A stretch of DNA of 21,768 bases from an uncultured Ruminococcus sp. (GTDB lineage Bacteria > Bacillota > Clostridia > Oscillospirales > CAG-272), in NCBI GenBank assembly GCA_902773455.1, contig CACYEW010000048.1, forward strand, positions 1 through 21,768. Direction: 5' to 3'. A program made the position numbers and the translations under genes. The first letter of the stretch is position 1; each line of letters begins with the position of its first letter. The notes beneath the pieces were generated by a model. That model worked only from the letters and a program-made list of their open reading frames with translations. It was not told where the DNA came from and searched no databases. Shown here one piece after another: positions 7,644 to 14,541 of this stretch.

Positions 7644-7672
7644 ATGATAACACGAAAATAACACGTATTCAA
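7644..7672 (-). promoter_or_regulatory. Promoter of the lipoprotein gene
   Basis: The -35 TTGAAT (7672-7667) and -10 TATCAT (7649-7644) are 17 bases apart, in the AT-rich gap after dinB. I see no terminator between dinB and this gene, so read-through is also possible. Confidence 0.55.
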
Positions 7673-7681
7673 TAACTTTAT

Positions 7682-8911
7682 TTAAATTTTGACGCAATCT
7701 CCGAAAAAGTCTTCGATCTCGTACTTGCCTTCCGAGAAAAAGCCGGAAAGCGACGGATCGATCAGATTTATTCCGCGCACGACTGCGCAGATGCCGTATT
7801 TTTTACGTAAAAGATCTATCGCCTTTTCTCTCGATTCTTTTTTCAGTTTGCGTATATCGTCGAGAAACGTCATCTGAAGACCGTCCTCCGTTTCGAGGTC
7901 CGACGCTCTCACGCCGAGAGATCGAACGGGTCCGGCGGAACGGTTTACGGCGTACAACGCCGTCGCGGCGCCGAATATCTCGTCGGACGTACATATCGGA
8001 GATATAAGCTTTTTCTGCCTCGTGTAGGCGGTAAGATCGCCGTTTCTTACGCTTATCTGCACGCTGCGGCATTTCAAGCCGTGTCTGCGCAGGCGCGAGG
8101 CGACAAGATCGGAAAGCGTCATATACGTCTGCTTTATATCGTCGTCGCTTACGAGATCTCTCGGCGCGGTCGTACTGTTTCCGATACTCTTTATAAGCGG
8201 AGGATCGTCTATGCGCGCAACGACGGAATTATCGAGCCCGTTCGCAAATCTGCCGAGCATCGCTCCGTTTTTGCCGAGAAGCGATCTGAGCATCCTCTCG
8301 TCGGCGGCGGCGAGATCGCCTATCGTGCATATACCGTACATCCTGAGCCTTTTTTCCGCCGATCTGCCGACAAAAAGCATATCGCCTACCGGCAGAGGCC
8401 ATAAAACCGATTTGTAATTTTCTTCGGTTATTACGGTGGTCGCGTCGGGTTTTTTGTAATCGCTGCCGAGCTTTGCAAAGATCTTGTTGTACGAAACGCC
8501 GACCGACGCCGTAAGTCCGAGATCGTCTTTTAACTTTTGACGTATTTCATCGGCGGTCTCTTTGCCGTATCCGTACGATCCGAGATCGAGCCAGCACTCG
8601 TCGATGCCGAAGCTTTCGACCTGATCTGTATATTCGGCGTATATACGCTTCGCTCCCTTTGAAAATTCAAGATATCTGTCCATTCTCGGTTTGACGACGA
8701 TAAGATCGGGACAGGCGCGTTTCGCGTCGGCTATCGTGTATCCCGTTTTGACGCCCTGCTTTTTCGCCGCTTCGCTTTTTGCGAGAACTATGCCGTGCCT
8801 CAGCTCTATATCTCCGCATACCGCCACGGGTTTACCGCGAAGGGACGGATCGTCTCTGCACTCGACCGAAGCGTAAAAATTATTCAGATCGACGTGAAGT
8901 ATCGTTTTCAT
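7682..8911 (-). CDS. dinB: DNA polymerase IV (Y-family translesion polymerase)
   Basis: DinB copies past damaged bases at low fidelity. From the ATG at 8911 (upstream GGAGAAAG) the protein has 409 residues. The palm begins MKTILHVDLNNFYASVE, with metal ligand Asp8 and Tyr13 at the steric-gate position. The second acidic pair is in SFGIDECWLDL (Asp104, Glu105). Fingers and helix-hairpin-helix parts follow (KSEAAKKQGVKTGYTI; MYGICTIGDLAAAD), then a little-finger domain. LQMTFLDD near residue 350-360 fits a beta-clamp binding motif, often seen internally in clostridial DinB as QLSLF. A longer reading from a TTG at 8977 would cover the promoter and both LexA boxes and is rejected. Two LexA operators show SOS control, and it is divergent from the SRAP gene. 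Confidence 0.95.
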   Translation of the reverse strand: MKTILHVDLNNFYASVECRDDPSLRGKPVAVCGDIELRHGIVLAKSEAAKKQGVKTGYTIADAKRACPDLIVVKPRMDRYLEFSKGAKRIYAEYTDQVESFGIDECWLDLGSYGYGKETADEIRQKLKDDLGLTASVGVSYNKIFAKLGSDYKKPDATTVITEENYKSVLWPLPVGDMLFVGRSAEKRLRMYGICTIGDLAAADERMLRSLLGKNGAMLGRFANGLDNSVVARIDDPPLIKSIGNSTTAPRDLVSDDDIKQTYMTLSDLVASRLRRHGLKCRSVQISVRNGDLTAYTRQKKLISPICTSDEIFGAATALYAVNRSAGPVRSLGVRASDLETEDGLQMTFLDDIRKLKKESREKAIDLLRKKYGICAVVRGINLIDPSLSGFFSEGKYEIEDFFGDCVKI

Positions 8912-8926
8912 TGCTTTCTCCGCAAA

Positions 8927-8940
8927 AGAACATTTGTTCG
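8927..8940 (-). promoter_or_regulatory. LexA (SOS) operator, downstream box
   Basis: On the minus strand the site reads CGAACAAATGTTCT, one base from the Gram-positive LexA consensus CGAAC-N4-GTTCG. It lies between the dinB -10 element and its start codon, where bound repressor would block elongation or initiation. Confidence 0.87.
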
Positions 8941-8948
8941 TATTTTGG

Positions 8949-8977
8949 ATTATAGCAAACATTTGTTCGTTTGTCAA
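8949..8977 (-). promoter_or_regulatory. SOS promoter of dinB
   Basis: A perfect consensus promoter: TTGACA (8977-8972), a 17-base spacer and TATAAT (8954-8949). The spacer holds one LexA box and a second lies downstream, so the promoter is strong but should be tightly repressed until DNA damage. Confidence 0.92.
8956..8969 (-). promoter_or_regulatory. LexA (SOS) operator inside the dinB promoter spacer
   Basis: The minus-strand site CGAACAAATGTTTG is one base from CGAAC-N4-GTTCG and sits between the -35 and -10 of dinB. Together with the box at 8927-8940 it shares the core CGAACAAATGTT, with centres 29 bases apart. Confidence 0.9.
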
Positions 8978-8998
8978 GAGAAAATATGAATTTTACTC

Positions 8999-9027
8999 TT
9001 GATAAACCGTAAAATATATGGTATAAT
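8999..9027 (+). promoter_or_regulatory. Promoter of the SRAP-domain gene
   Basis: The -35 TTGATA (8999-9004) and -10 TATAAT (9022-9027) are 17 bases apart. It is back to back with the dinB promoter, with 21 bases between the two -35 elements. No LexA box overlaps it. Confidence 0.8.
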
Positions 9028-9045
9028 AGAAACGAGGTGATACTT

Positions 9046-9609
9046 ATGTGCGGCAGATATACGGTCTTTACTCAGGATGAAGACAGTTTGATGAATAAGT
9101 TTTTGAAGCAGGCGGGGTTTATCGAGCCGGTTTCGGAGATATATCCGACGAATCCGGCGCCGATAATAATGCCGTTCGAAGGCAGGATCACCGCCAGATG
9201 CGCTTTCTGGGGGTTTCCGTTGACGAATTCGACAAAACAGGTGATAAACGCCTGCTCCGAATCGGCTGCCGGCAAGCGCTTTTTTTCCGACGCTTTGTAT
9301 AACCGCAGGTGCGTCGTTCCCGCGACCGGTTTTTTTGAATGGTCGAGAAAAACGAAAGATAAGTATATCTTCACTCCGAGGTCAGACGGTCTGCTCTATA
9401 TGGCGGGCGCTTATAACTTTTACGGCGGCATAAAGCGGTTCGTGATATTCACAAGATCCGCGGATGAAGACGTTATTGACGTTCACAACAGAATGCCCGT
9501 TCTGATCGAACATAATAACGTTCGCGATTATCTTTGCGGAATATATTATTTCGAGGAAGCGTTCATTCTCCCGCCTCCGCAGCTCGACCGCACTCTCGTT
9601 TCATCTTAA
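9046..9609 (+). CDS. SRAP-domain protein (YedK/HMCES family), abasic-site DNA crosslinker
   Basis: Proteins of this family bind single-stranded DNA and link covalently to abasic sites through the cysteine exposed when Met1 is removed, shielding replication forks. The ATG at 9046 has a GAGGTG site at 9034-9039 and gives MCGRYTVF, placing Cys2 correctly; an in-frame start at 9037 lies in that binding site. The other active residues are present: Asn68 in INACSES (usual NARSET, here the Arg is Cys), Glu98 in VPATGFFEW, and His147 in VHNRMPV. The 187-residue protein stops shortly after RTLVSS and lacks the short QxSLF-like tail I expect in clostridial relatives. Its last 9 bases overlap the end of the convergent recombinase gene. 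Being divergent from SOS-controlled dinB fits a damage-tolerance role. Confidence 0.93.
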   Translation: MCGRYTVFTQDEDSLMNKFLKQAGFIEPVSEIYPTNPAPIIMPFEGRITARCAFWGFPLTNSTKQVINACSESAAGKRFFSDALYNRRCVVPATGFFEWSRKTKDKYIFTPRSDGLLYMAGAYNFYGGIKRFVIFTRSADEDVIDVHNRMPVLIEHNNVRDYLCGIYYFEEAFILPPPQLDRTLVSS

Positions 9610-10974
9610 TTTCAGATTATCGGAATAATATATTTCTGCCTTATCGTACGTTATGACGATCCTGTCTATAAGCTCGCGCAGAGCGAGGCGCTTCTCGGAA
9701 AAGTTCATTTTCTCCCATGCGGCGCCTATCTGCCCGAGCTTTTTGTAATTATCTTCTATCTCTTTGCTTTTGGTTTTCGATTCGCTTTCTTCCTTTATCT
9801 GATTTTCCGTTTCTTTTATTTTTTCTTTTAATTCCGAGATACTGTCTAAAAGAACGTCGTCTTCGGACGATGAATAAAGCGAATAGAGCCTTGAAAGCCT
9901 CTTTCTTTGATTATCTCTGGCGCTTATCAATGTGTTCAGCACGTCGGGTTTTTCCTTTTCTTCGGCGTCTGTTTCGAGCGTCAGAGAAAACAGATCCGAT
10001 AAGACCGCTTCCTCAAGCTCCGCCGCGTCGGTTTTGATGTTGTCGCATTTGTTTTTTCCCGATAGATGAGCCTTCGATTTATCCTGCGAATAGCAGTATA
10101 TTTTATATCCGCTTTTTCCCCATTTCTGATATCTCATCTTGCATCCGCATACGCCGCAGTATACGAACCCGGCAAGAAGGCAGTGCGCCGGCGATCTTTC
10201 GCTTTTCGCTCTTCTCTTCATTTCCGTTTGAACTCTCTCGAATATTTCCCGGGAAATGATCGGTTCATGTGTGTTCTTTATTATTTCACCGTTATACGGC
10301 GTGTCGCCCGTATAAGTTACGCGTTTAAGCATCTGAATCGCCATACGTTCGTATTTAAGTCCCGAAAGAGCTGCCGCCTGCGCGGCTGATCTTCCGTCGA
10401 GATACAGCGAAAAAACGAGTTTTACCGTTTCGGCGTCTTTATTCGGTACGAGTTTTCCGCTTTCTTTATCGTAATCGTAGCCGAACGGAACGTTGCCGCC
10501 TCCGCGCCAGAGACCTTTATTTATGCGTTCGCGCATTCCCATTTTCGTGCGTTCTTTTATCGTTTCGCGTTCAAGCTGCGCAAACGCGGACATTATGCCG
10601 AGCATCGCTCTGCCTATCGGAGTCGAGGTATCCATATTCTCGTTCAGCGATACGAAAGATACTCCGTTCGGATTGAGCACGTCCTCAATAAGATACAGCG
10701 TATCTTTCTGACTTCTCGACAGTCTGTCCAGCTTATAAACAACGATGGACTCTATTTTTTTATCCTTTATTTCGCATATGAGTCTTTGAAGCTCAGGACG
10801 GTCGATATTCGATCCGGTAAAGCCTCCGTCGATATAAAACTCGTATTCTTTGATGTTCTTTGAAGCGCAGTAACCTTCGAGCATTTTATACTGCGCTTCA
10901 ATCGAATACCCTTCCTCGCGCTGCGCTTCTGTCGAAACTCGTATATATAAAGCTGTTTTTTTGTCATTTTTCAT
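9601..10974 (-). CDS. Large serine recombinase (resolvase/recombinase/zinc-ribbon)
   Basis: Large serine recombinases cut and rejoin DNA at short att sites through a serine-DNA intermediate. From the ATG at 10974 the protein has 457 residues. It has an N-terminal catalytic domain with LYIRVSTEAQREEGYS (nucleophile Ser14), YKLDRLSRSQKDT and SAFAQLERETIKERTKMGM. A recombinase domain follows, with GGGNVPFGYDYD and the RMAIQMLKRVTYTGD helix-turn region. A zinc ribbon carries YCGVCGCKM and IYCYSQ...NKC cysteines, and a charged coiled-coil region comes next. All parts seem intact and it is likely active. No other phage or conjugative genes accompany it here, and I found no convincing att repeats. 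An upstream TTG at 11010 overlaps the divergent promoter and is not used as the start. Confidence 0.92.
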   Translation of the reverse strand: MKNDKKTALYIRVSTEAQREEGYSIEAQYKMLEGYCASKNIKEYEFYIDGGFTGSNIDRPELQRLICEIKDKKIESIVVYKLDRLSRSQKDTLYLIEDVLNPNGVSFVSLNENMDTSTPIGRAMLGIMSAFAQLERETIKERTKMGMRERINKGLWRGGGNVPFGYDYDKESGKLVPNKDAETVKLVFSLYLDGRSAAQAAALSGLKYERMAIQMLKRVTYTGDTPYNGEIIKNTHEPIISREIFERVQTEMKRRAKSERSPAHCLLAGFVYCGVCGCKMRYQKWGKSGYKIYCYSQDKSKAHLSGKNKCDNIKTDAAELEEAVLSDLFSLTLETDAEEKEKPDVLNTLISARDNQRKRLSRLYSLYSSSEDDVLLDSISELKEKIKETENQIKEESESKTKSKEIEDNYKKLGQIGAAWEKMNFSEKRLALRELIDRIVITYDKAEIYYSDNLKLR

Positions 10975-11003
10975 AAATGATCCGTTCTTTTTTTCAAAAA
11001 GTA

Positions 11004-11031
11004 TTGACAAATCGCCCGAAATGAATAAAAT
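11004..11031 (+). promoter_or_regulatory. Promoter of the surface protein gene at 11064
   Basis: The -35 TTGACA (11004-11009) and a -10 of TAAAAT (11026-11031) are 16 bases apart. A GGAGG site at 11054-11058 precedes the ATG. The -10 assignment is less sure because the region is AT-rich. Confidence 0.62.
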
Positions 11032-11063
11032 ATATATCAGTAAATTTTTTTACGGAGGTAAAT

Positions 11064-12599
11064 ATGAAAAAATTACTGTCAGTATTATTGGCGGTCGTAT
11101 TTGCTGCATCCGCTTTCGTATTCACGGCAAACGCCGCTGAAAACGAATGGGAAGCATACGCAAGCGTCGGAGCGTACAAGGAAGAATCCGAGTATGAATC
11201 CGATAACGACCGTCCGAAGGTGCCCGGTCTGAGATATACGGATATGGGCGTTCAGATGTATTCTGCTCCGAAGGAAATGCTCGAGGCTATGGGCGCCTCC
11301 GGTTGGGGCGGACTTATGCTGAAAGAAAAGGTAGATTTATCCAACGGTTTCAAAATGACCGCTCTTATAGATAAATATACCGAACAGGACAAAGACAAAT
11401 GGATCGCATTCTGTATCTGGACCGATCCGAGATGCACCCCCGGCGACACGACGCACGGCAAAGGCTGGTACGTTCTTGCCAGACCTAACGGCACGACGTT
11501 CACCCTTCAGTCCTGCATCGACCAGCCGATCCCGATAGCTTCGCCTCAGGTAAACGTTGACTTCCTTAACGGCGAAGCCCTTGTTCTCGAAGTCAGAAAA
11601 GAAGACGGCAAGCTGAAAATTTACGTGAACGATCAGGATATGAAAGCCGACAGCGTATTCAGCAGATTTGAAAACAATGAAGCTTACGTCAGTATCGTTC
11701 TTCACCAGGCAGTCCGCGAAGAGGTCGCAGTCACCATCACGGACGTCAACGGAGTAAAACCCACCGGCAACGAATCTTACGATCCGTACGTCAGCCCGGA
11801 TGCAAAACCGCGTGAACCCGGTCCCGAAGTACCGGTCAACGAACCCTGCTGGCGTTGGGATTCTTCTAACGTTAAGAAGGGCAACCCCGGCGAAGGTATG
11901 ACTTCCGTAGCCTCCGACGACGGTTCGCTCCACATCACGTTTACCGACGCGATGATATCGCAGTTCAACCCGACTGTTAAGAAGTATCTGTATAACTCCG
12001 AAGAGTTCCCTGTATTCGCCATGAAATTCAAAGGACTCGACGAGATCATAGACAGCGCTGAGCTTTGGTACTGCGCCGGCGAAATTGTCGGCGCCGACGA
12101 ACATGCGCATACCACCCTGGACTTTTACGACACGGTATATCCTACCGAAGGCGGATGGGGTCTTTTGACCTACGACCTTACGGGTGAAGACAACTGGGAA
12201 GGCGATATAAACGGATTCCGTCTCGACCTCTTCTCTACCGGCGGTCACGAGGGTGAAGAGTTCGATCTTGAATGGTTCGGTTTCTTCCGTTCGGAAAAAG
12301 AAGCGTACTATTACGCCGAAATGGCCGAATATTGGGATGCAAACTTCGGAACCGATACCGAGGCCGCAACCGAAAAGCAGACCGAAGCGCCTGTGGAAAC
12401 AAACGCTCCCGACACTCAGCAGTCCGGCGGTGAAGAAACGAAAGCTCCCGCGAACGATACCAAACCTGCCGATACAAAAGAGGCCGGCAAGCCCGCGGAA
12501 CAGCCGAAATCCAACACCTGGCTTATAATCGTTATAATCGCCGCGGTAGTCGTTGCAGCCGGTGTTGCCTGCTTCTTCATCTTCAAAAAGAAAAAATAA
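11064..12599 (+). CDS. Surface protein with signal peptide, two beta-sandwich-like domains and C-terminal membrane anchor
   Basis: The 511-residue protein has a clear signal peptide (MKKLLSVLLAVVFAASAFVF, cut near TANAA). Residues about 30-235 look like a LamG/concanavalin-type beta sandwich (MLKEKVDLSNGFKMTALID, CIWTDPRCTPGDTTHGKGW, LEVRKEDGKLKIYVND). About 255-430 is a second beta-rich domain with many Trp and Tyr (CWRWDSSNVKKGN, GWGLLTYDLTGEDNW, FDLEWFGFFRSE), perhaps carbohydrate-binding. A Thr/Glu/Ala/Pro-rich linker leads to a membrane helix (about 486-506) and a KKKK tail. There is no LPXTG motif, so it is membrane- rather than sortase-anchored. The promoter, a GGAGG site and frequent C-ending codons suggest good expression. 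The family is not recognised; ligand binding is an inference. Confidence 0.8.
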   Translation: MKKLLSVLLAVVFAASAFVFTANAAENEWEAYASVGAYKEESEYESDNDRPKVPGLRYTDMGVQMYSAPKEMLEAMGASGWGGLMLKEKVDLSNGFKMTALIDKYTEQDKDKWIAFCIWTDPRCTPGDTTHGKGWYVLARPNGTTFTLQSCIDQPIPIASPQVNVDFLNGEALVLEVRKEDGKLKIYVNDQDMKADSVFSRFENNEAYVSIVLHQAVREEVAVTITDVNGVKPTGNESYDPYVSPDAKPREPGPEVPVNEPCWRWDSSNVKKGNPGEGMTSVASDDGSLHITFTDAMISQFNPTVKKYLYNSEEFPVFAMKFKGLDEIIDSAELWYCAGEIVGADEHAHTTLDFYDTVYPTEGGWGLLTYDLTGEDNWEGDINGFRLDLFSTGGHEGEEFDLEWFGFFRSEKEAYYYAEMAEYWDANFGTDTEAATEKQTEAPVETNAPDTQQSGGEETKAPANDTKPADTKEAGKPAEQPKSNTWLIIVIIAAVVVAAGVACFFIFKKKK

Positions 12600-12612
12600 T
12601 ATGTGACTACTT

Positions 12613-12641
12613 GACCGGCGTTTATGCGCCGGTCATTTTTT
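12613..12641 (+). terminator. Terminator of the surface protein gene
   Basis: GACCGGCG and CGCCGGTC form a perfect 8-bp stem with a TTTATG loop, followed by a T-run. It begins 14 bases after the stop of the surface protein gene. Confidence 0.93.
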
Positions 12642-12746
12642 ATTTCCTTTGTTTATAGCCGCTGATATTATATCGGATCTGAACACGCCGCCCTTCAGAC
12701 CGCGCTTATCAGTCCTTTTGCCGTTTACATATCTTATTAAACGCAT
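12633..12746 (-). CDS. Possible 37-residue basic small protein
   Basis: A short frame from the ATG at 12746 encodes MRLIRYVNGKRTDKRG, then LKGGVFRSDIISAA, then INKGNKK and a stop at 12633. AAGGGGTGATGAA immediately before the ATG is a good ribosome binding site with about 7 bases of spacing. The product is strongly basic with no membrane segment or cysteine. It lies on the minus strand after the terminator at 12793-12815, so it would need its own promoter or read-through; only a weak TTGTAT-N17-TCAATT candidate is visible. Its end overlaps the plus-strand terminator. I do not recognise a family. It may be a real small gene or chance. Confidence 0.38.
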   Translation of the reverse strand: MRLIRYVNGKRTDKRGLKGGVFRSDIISAAINKGNKK

Positions 12747-12792
12747 TTCATCACCCCTTGGTCATAATTGACCTTTTTACTGAAAACTATAC

Positions 12793-12815
12793 AAAAAAAC
12801 CGGCTTGCGCCGGTT
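12793..12815 (-). terminator. Terminator ending the ispE-asnA-lipoprotein operon
   Basis: On the minus strand AACCGGC-GCAA-GCCGGTT is a perfect 7-bp hairpin followed directly by a run of T. It lies 15 bases after the stop of the lipoprotein gene at 12830. Confidence 0.92.
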
Positions 12816-12829
12816 CTTTACGTTATTAT

Positions 12830-13537
12830 TCAGCTGCCCGAAAGCACTCCGTTTTCATATGTTATATATCCCGTTTTTTCCGAACTCGGAATTTCAAAGC
12901 CTGCGACGAATTCAGTATCATACCATTTTATCTCAACGTTCTTTTCCGTGTCCGCATTTGAAACGATGAGACGTTTGATATTTCCGTCGTAATATATCTT
13001 GTTAAGCTTTTCGCCGTCCAGATCGCATCTGAACGCTTCGCAAACCGCTTCGTCTTTATAAACGACTATATCAAATCTCTGAGCTTCTTCGTCAAAAGTC
13101 GCTTCGTACTTGTAGTATGAGCCGTCTTTTTCGCACGTGAACGTAGCGTCGCTGCCGTCCTCGTTGTATTCTCTTTTTGAATAACCGAGCAGTTTGAAAT
13201 AAAGCCCGAGTTTTTCCGCGGAGCCTGCATCGAAAAACATCGAGGCTGTGTCGGATAAACCGTTCGACTGATTATACGCGCTCACGCCGTAAGAATACCG
13301 CGGATTCAGAAGATTGTTCATTTCTTTTTCGGCGTTTGTAAAATTGACGACGTTTTGTTCCGCATACTTTTTATACAGTTTGCGGAAAGCGCTTTCGTTT
13401 GACGGCGCCTGCGTGGAGCCTTCGAATATCGCCGGGATCTTATCTATCATACCGTTTATCGGATCGTCGTTTTGATACGCGCATGAGCATAAAAGCGGCG
13501 TAAGTATCAGCGCAAGCAATAATATATATTTTTTCAT
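12830..13537 (-). CDS. Lipoprotein of unknown function, coupled to asnA
   Basis: The 235-residue protein starts MKKYILLLALILTPLLCSC, a signal peptide ending in a lipobox cysteine, so it should be lipid-anchored on the outer face of the membrane. The rest is soluble, rich in Asp, Glu, Lys and Tyr, with alternating beta strands (ATFTCEKDGSYYKYEATFDE, RFDIVVYKDEAVCEAFRCD, KNVEIKWYDTEFVAGFEIPS). I do not recognise the family. Its ATG overlaps the asnA stop as ATGA, so it is probably translated by coupling with asnA, and it is the last gene before the terminator at 12793-12815. Why a lipoprotein is tied to asparagine synthesis is unclear. Confidence 0.78.
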   Translation of the reverse strand: MKKYILLLALILTPLLCSCAYQNDDPINGMIDKIPAIFEGSTQAPSNESAFRKLYKKYAEQNVVNFTNAEKEMNNLLNPRYSYGVSAYNQSNGLSDTASMFFDAGSAEKLGLYFKLLGYSKREYNEDGSDATFTCEKDGSYYKYEATFDEEAQRFDIVVYKDEAVCEAFRCDLDGEKLNKIYYDGNIKRLIVSNADTEKNVEIKWYDTEFVAGFEIPSSEKTGYITYENGVLSGS

Positions 13538-14541
13538 AGCAATTCTATACCGTTTTCCTTACAAAGTTTTACCGTTTCGGCGTCCCATACGGACGAATGT
13601 ACCTCTCCGATATGCGCCTTATTCATAATCAGCATACAAAGTCTCGACTGACCTATACCGCCGCCGATGGTAAGCGGAAGTTCGTCCGATAACAGCGCTT
13701 TATGAAACGGCTTTTGCGCCCATTCTTCACAGCCTCTTTCTTTAAGCTGTCTGATCAGGGATTCGCGGTCAACCCGGATACCCATGCTCGAAACTTCAAA
13801 AGGTATATCCAGAATTTCGTTATAGAATATAATATCTCCGTTCAGGCTCCAGTCGTCATAGTCCGGAGCTCTGCCGTCGTGTATCGAACCGTCGGACAGT
13901 TTGCATCCAATCTGCGAAATGAAAACGGTCTTGTATTCTCTTGCCGCTTCGTACTCTCTCTGTTTCGGAGTTTTATCGGGATAACGGCGCAGCAGTTCTT
14001 CGCTTGAAATATACGTTACTTCTCTTTTTACGGGATATCTGAGAACGGGATAAATGTTCATAAGAGCCTGCTGCGTATCGCAGATACAGCCGACGATCTT
14101 ATCGACTACCGATTTCAGAAAATCGAAGTTTCTCTGCTCTCTCGTTATGATCATTTCCCAATCCCACTGGTCCACGTATACAGAGTGGATATTGTCGAGC
14201 TGATCTTCGTCGCGTCGTACCGCGTTCATATCGGTATAAAGCCCCGTACCGACGGGAAAACCGTATTTACCGAGCGCCATTCTCTTCCATTTCGCCAGCG
14301 AATGTACGATAGACGCCGATTCGTTTATCGAAGGTATGTCGAACGTGACGGGACGTTCATATCCGTTCAGGTTATCGTTAAGACCGGTAGATTCCATAAC
14401 GAATAACGGAGCAGATACGCGCTGAAGATTGAGAGCGCCGCTCAGATTATCCTGAAATATTCTTTTTGTAAGAGCTATCGCCTTCTGCGTCTGATAAAGA
14501 TCGAGAGACGGTTTGTAGTTTTTCGGAATTATTAGATTCAT
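13534..14541 (-). CDS. asnA: Aspartate-ammonia ligase (ammonia-dependent asparagine synthetase A)
   Basis: AsnA makes asparagine from aspartate, ATP and free ammonia; its fold is related to class II aminoacyl-tRNA synthetases. The 335-residue length is typical. Conserved segments include RVSAPLFVMESTGLNDNLNG, VHSLAKWKRMALGKY, GTGLYTDMNAVRRDE, SVYVDQWDWEM and the C-terminal LTIGGGIGQSRLCMLIM. Its start overlaps the ispE stop by 4 bases (ATGA), and its own stop overlaps the lipoprotein start the same way, so the three are probably translationally coupled. Use of ammonia rather than glutamine suggests an ammonia-rich habitat, and matches the loss of glutaminase residues in this window's PurF. 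Confidence 0.97.
   Translation of the reverse strand: MNLIIPKNYKPSLDLYQTQKAIALTKRIFQDNLSGALNLQRVSAPLFVMESTGLNDNLNGYERPVTFDIPSINESASIVHSLAKWKRMALGKYGFPVGTGLYTDMNAVRRDEDQLDNIHSVYVDQWDWEMIITREQRNFDFLKSVVDKIVGCICDTQQALMNIYPVLRYPVKREVTYISSEELLRRYPDKTPKQREYEAAREYKTVFISQIGCKLSDGSIHDGRAPDYDDWSLNGDIIFYNEILDIPFEVSSMGIRVDRESLIRQLKERGCEEWAQKPFHKALLSDELPLTIGGGIGQSRLCMLIMNKAHIGEVHSSVWDAETVKLCKENGIELL

Noticed and set aside
8912..8977. Longer dinB start from TTG
   Set aside because: It spans the promoter and both LexA boxes; the family N-terminus begins at the ATG at 8911.
10975..11010. Longer recombinase start from TTG
   Set aside because: It overlaps the -35 of the divergent surface gene and adds residues not found in the family.
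9590..11063. att sites or terminal repeats bounding a mobile element with the recombinase
   Set aside because: I compared both flanks by eye and found no direct or inverted repeat long enough to support a boundary.
11337..12248. 303-residue frame opposite the surface protein gene
   Set aside because: A shadow frame: no ribosome binding site or recognisable domain, opposite a gene with a clear signal peptide and anchor.
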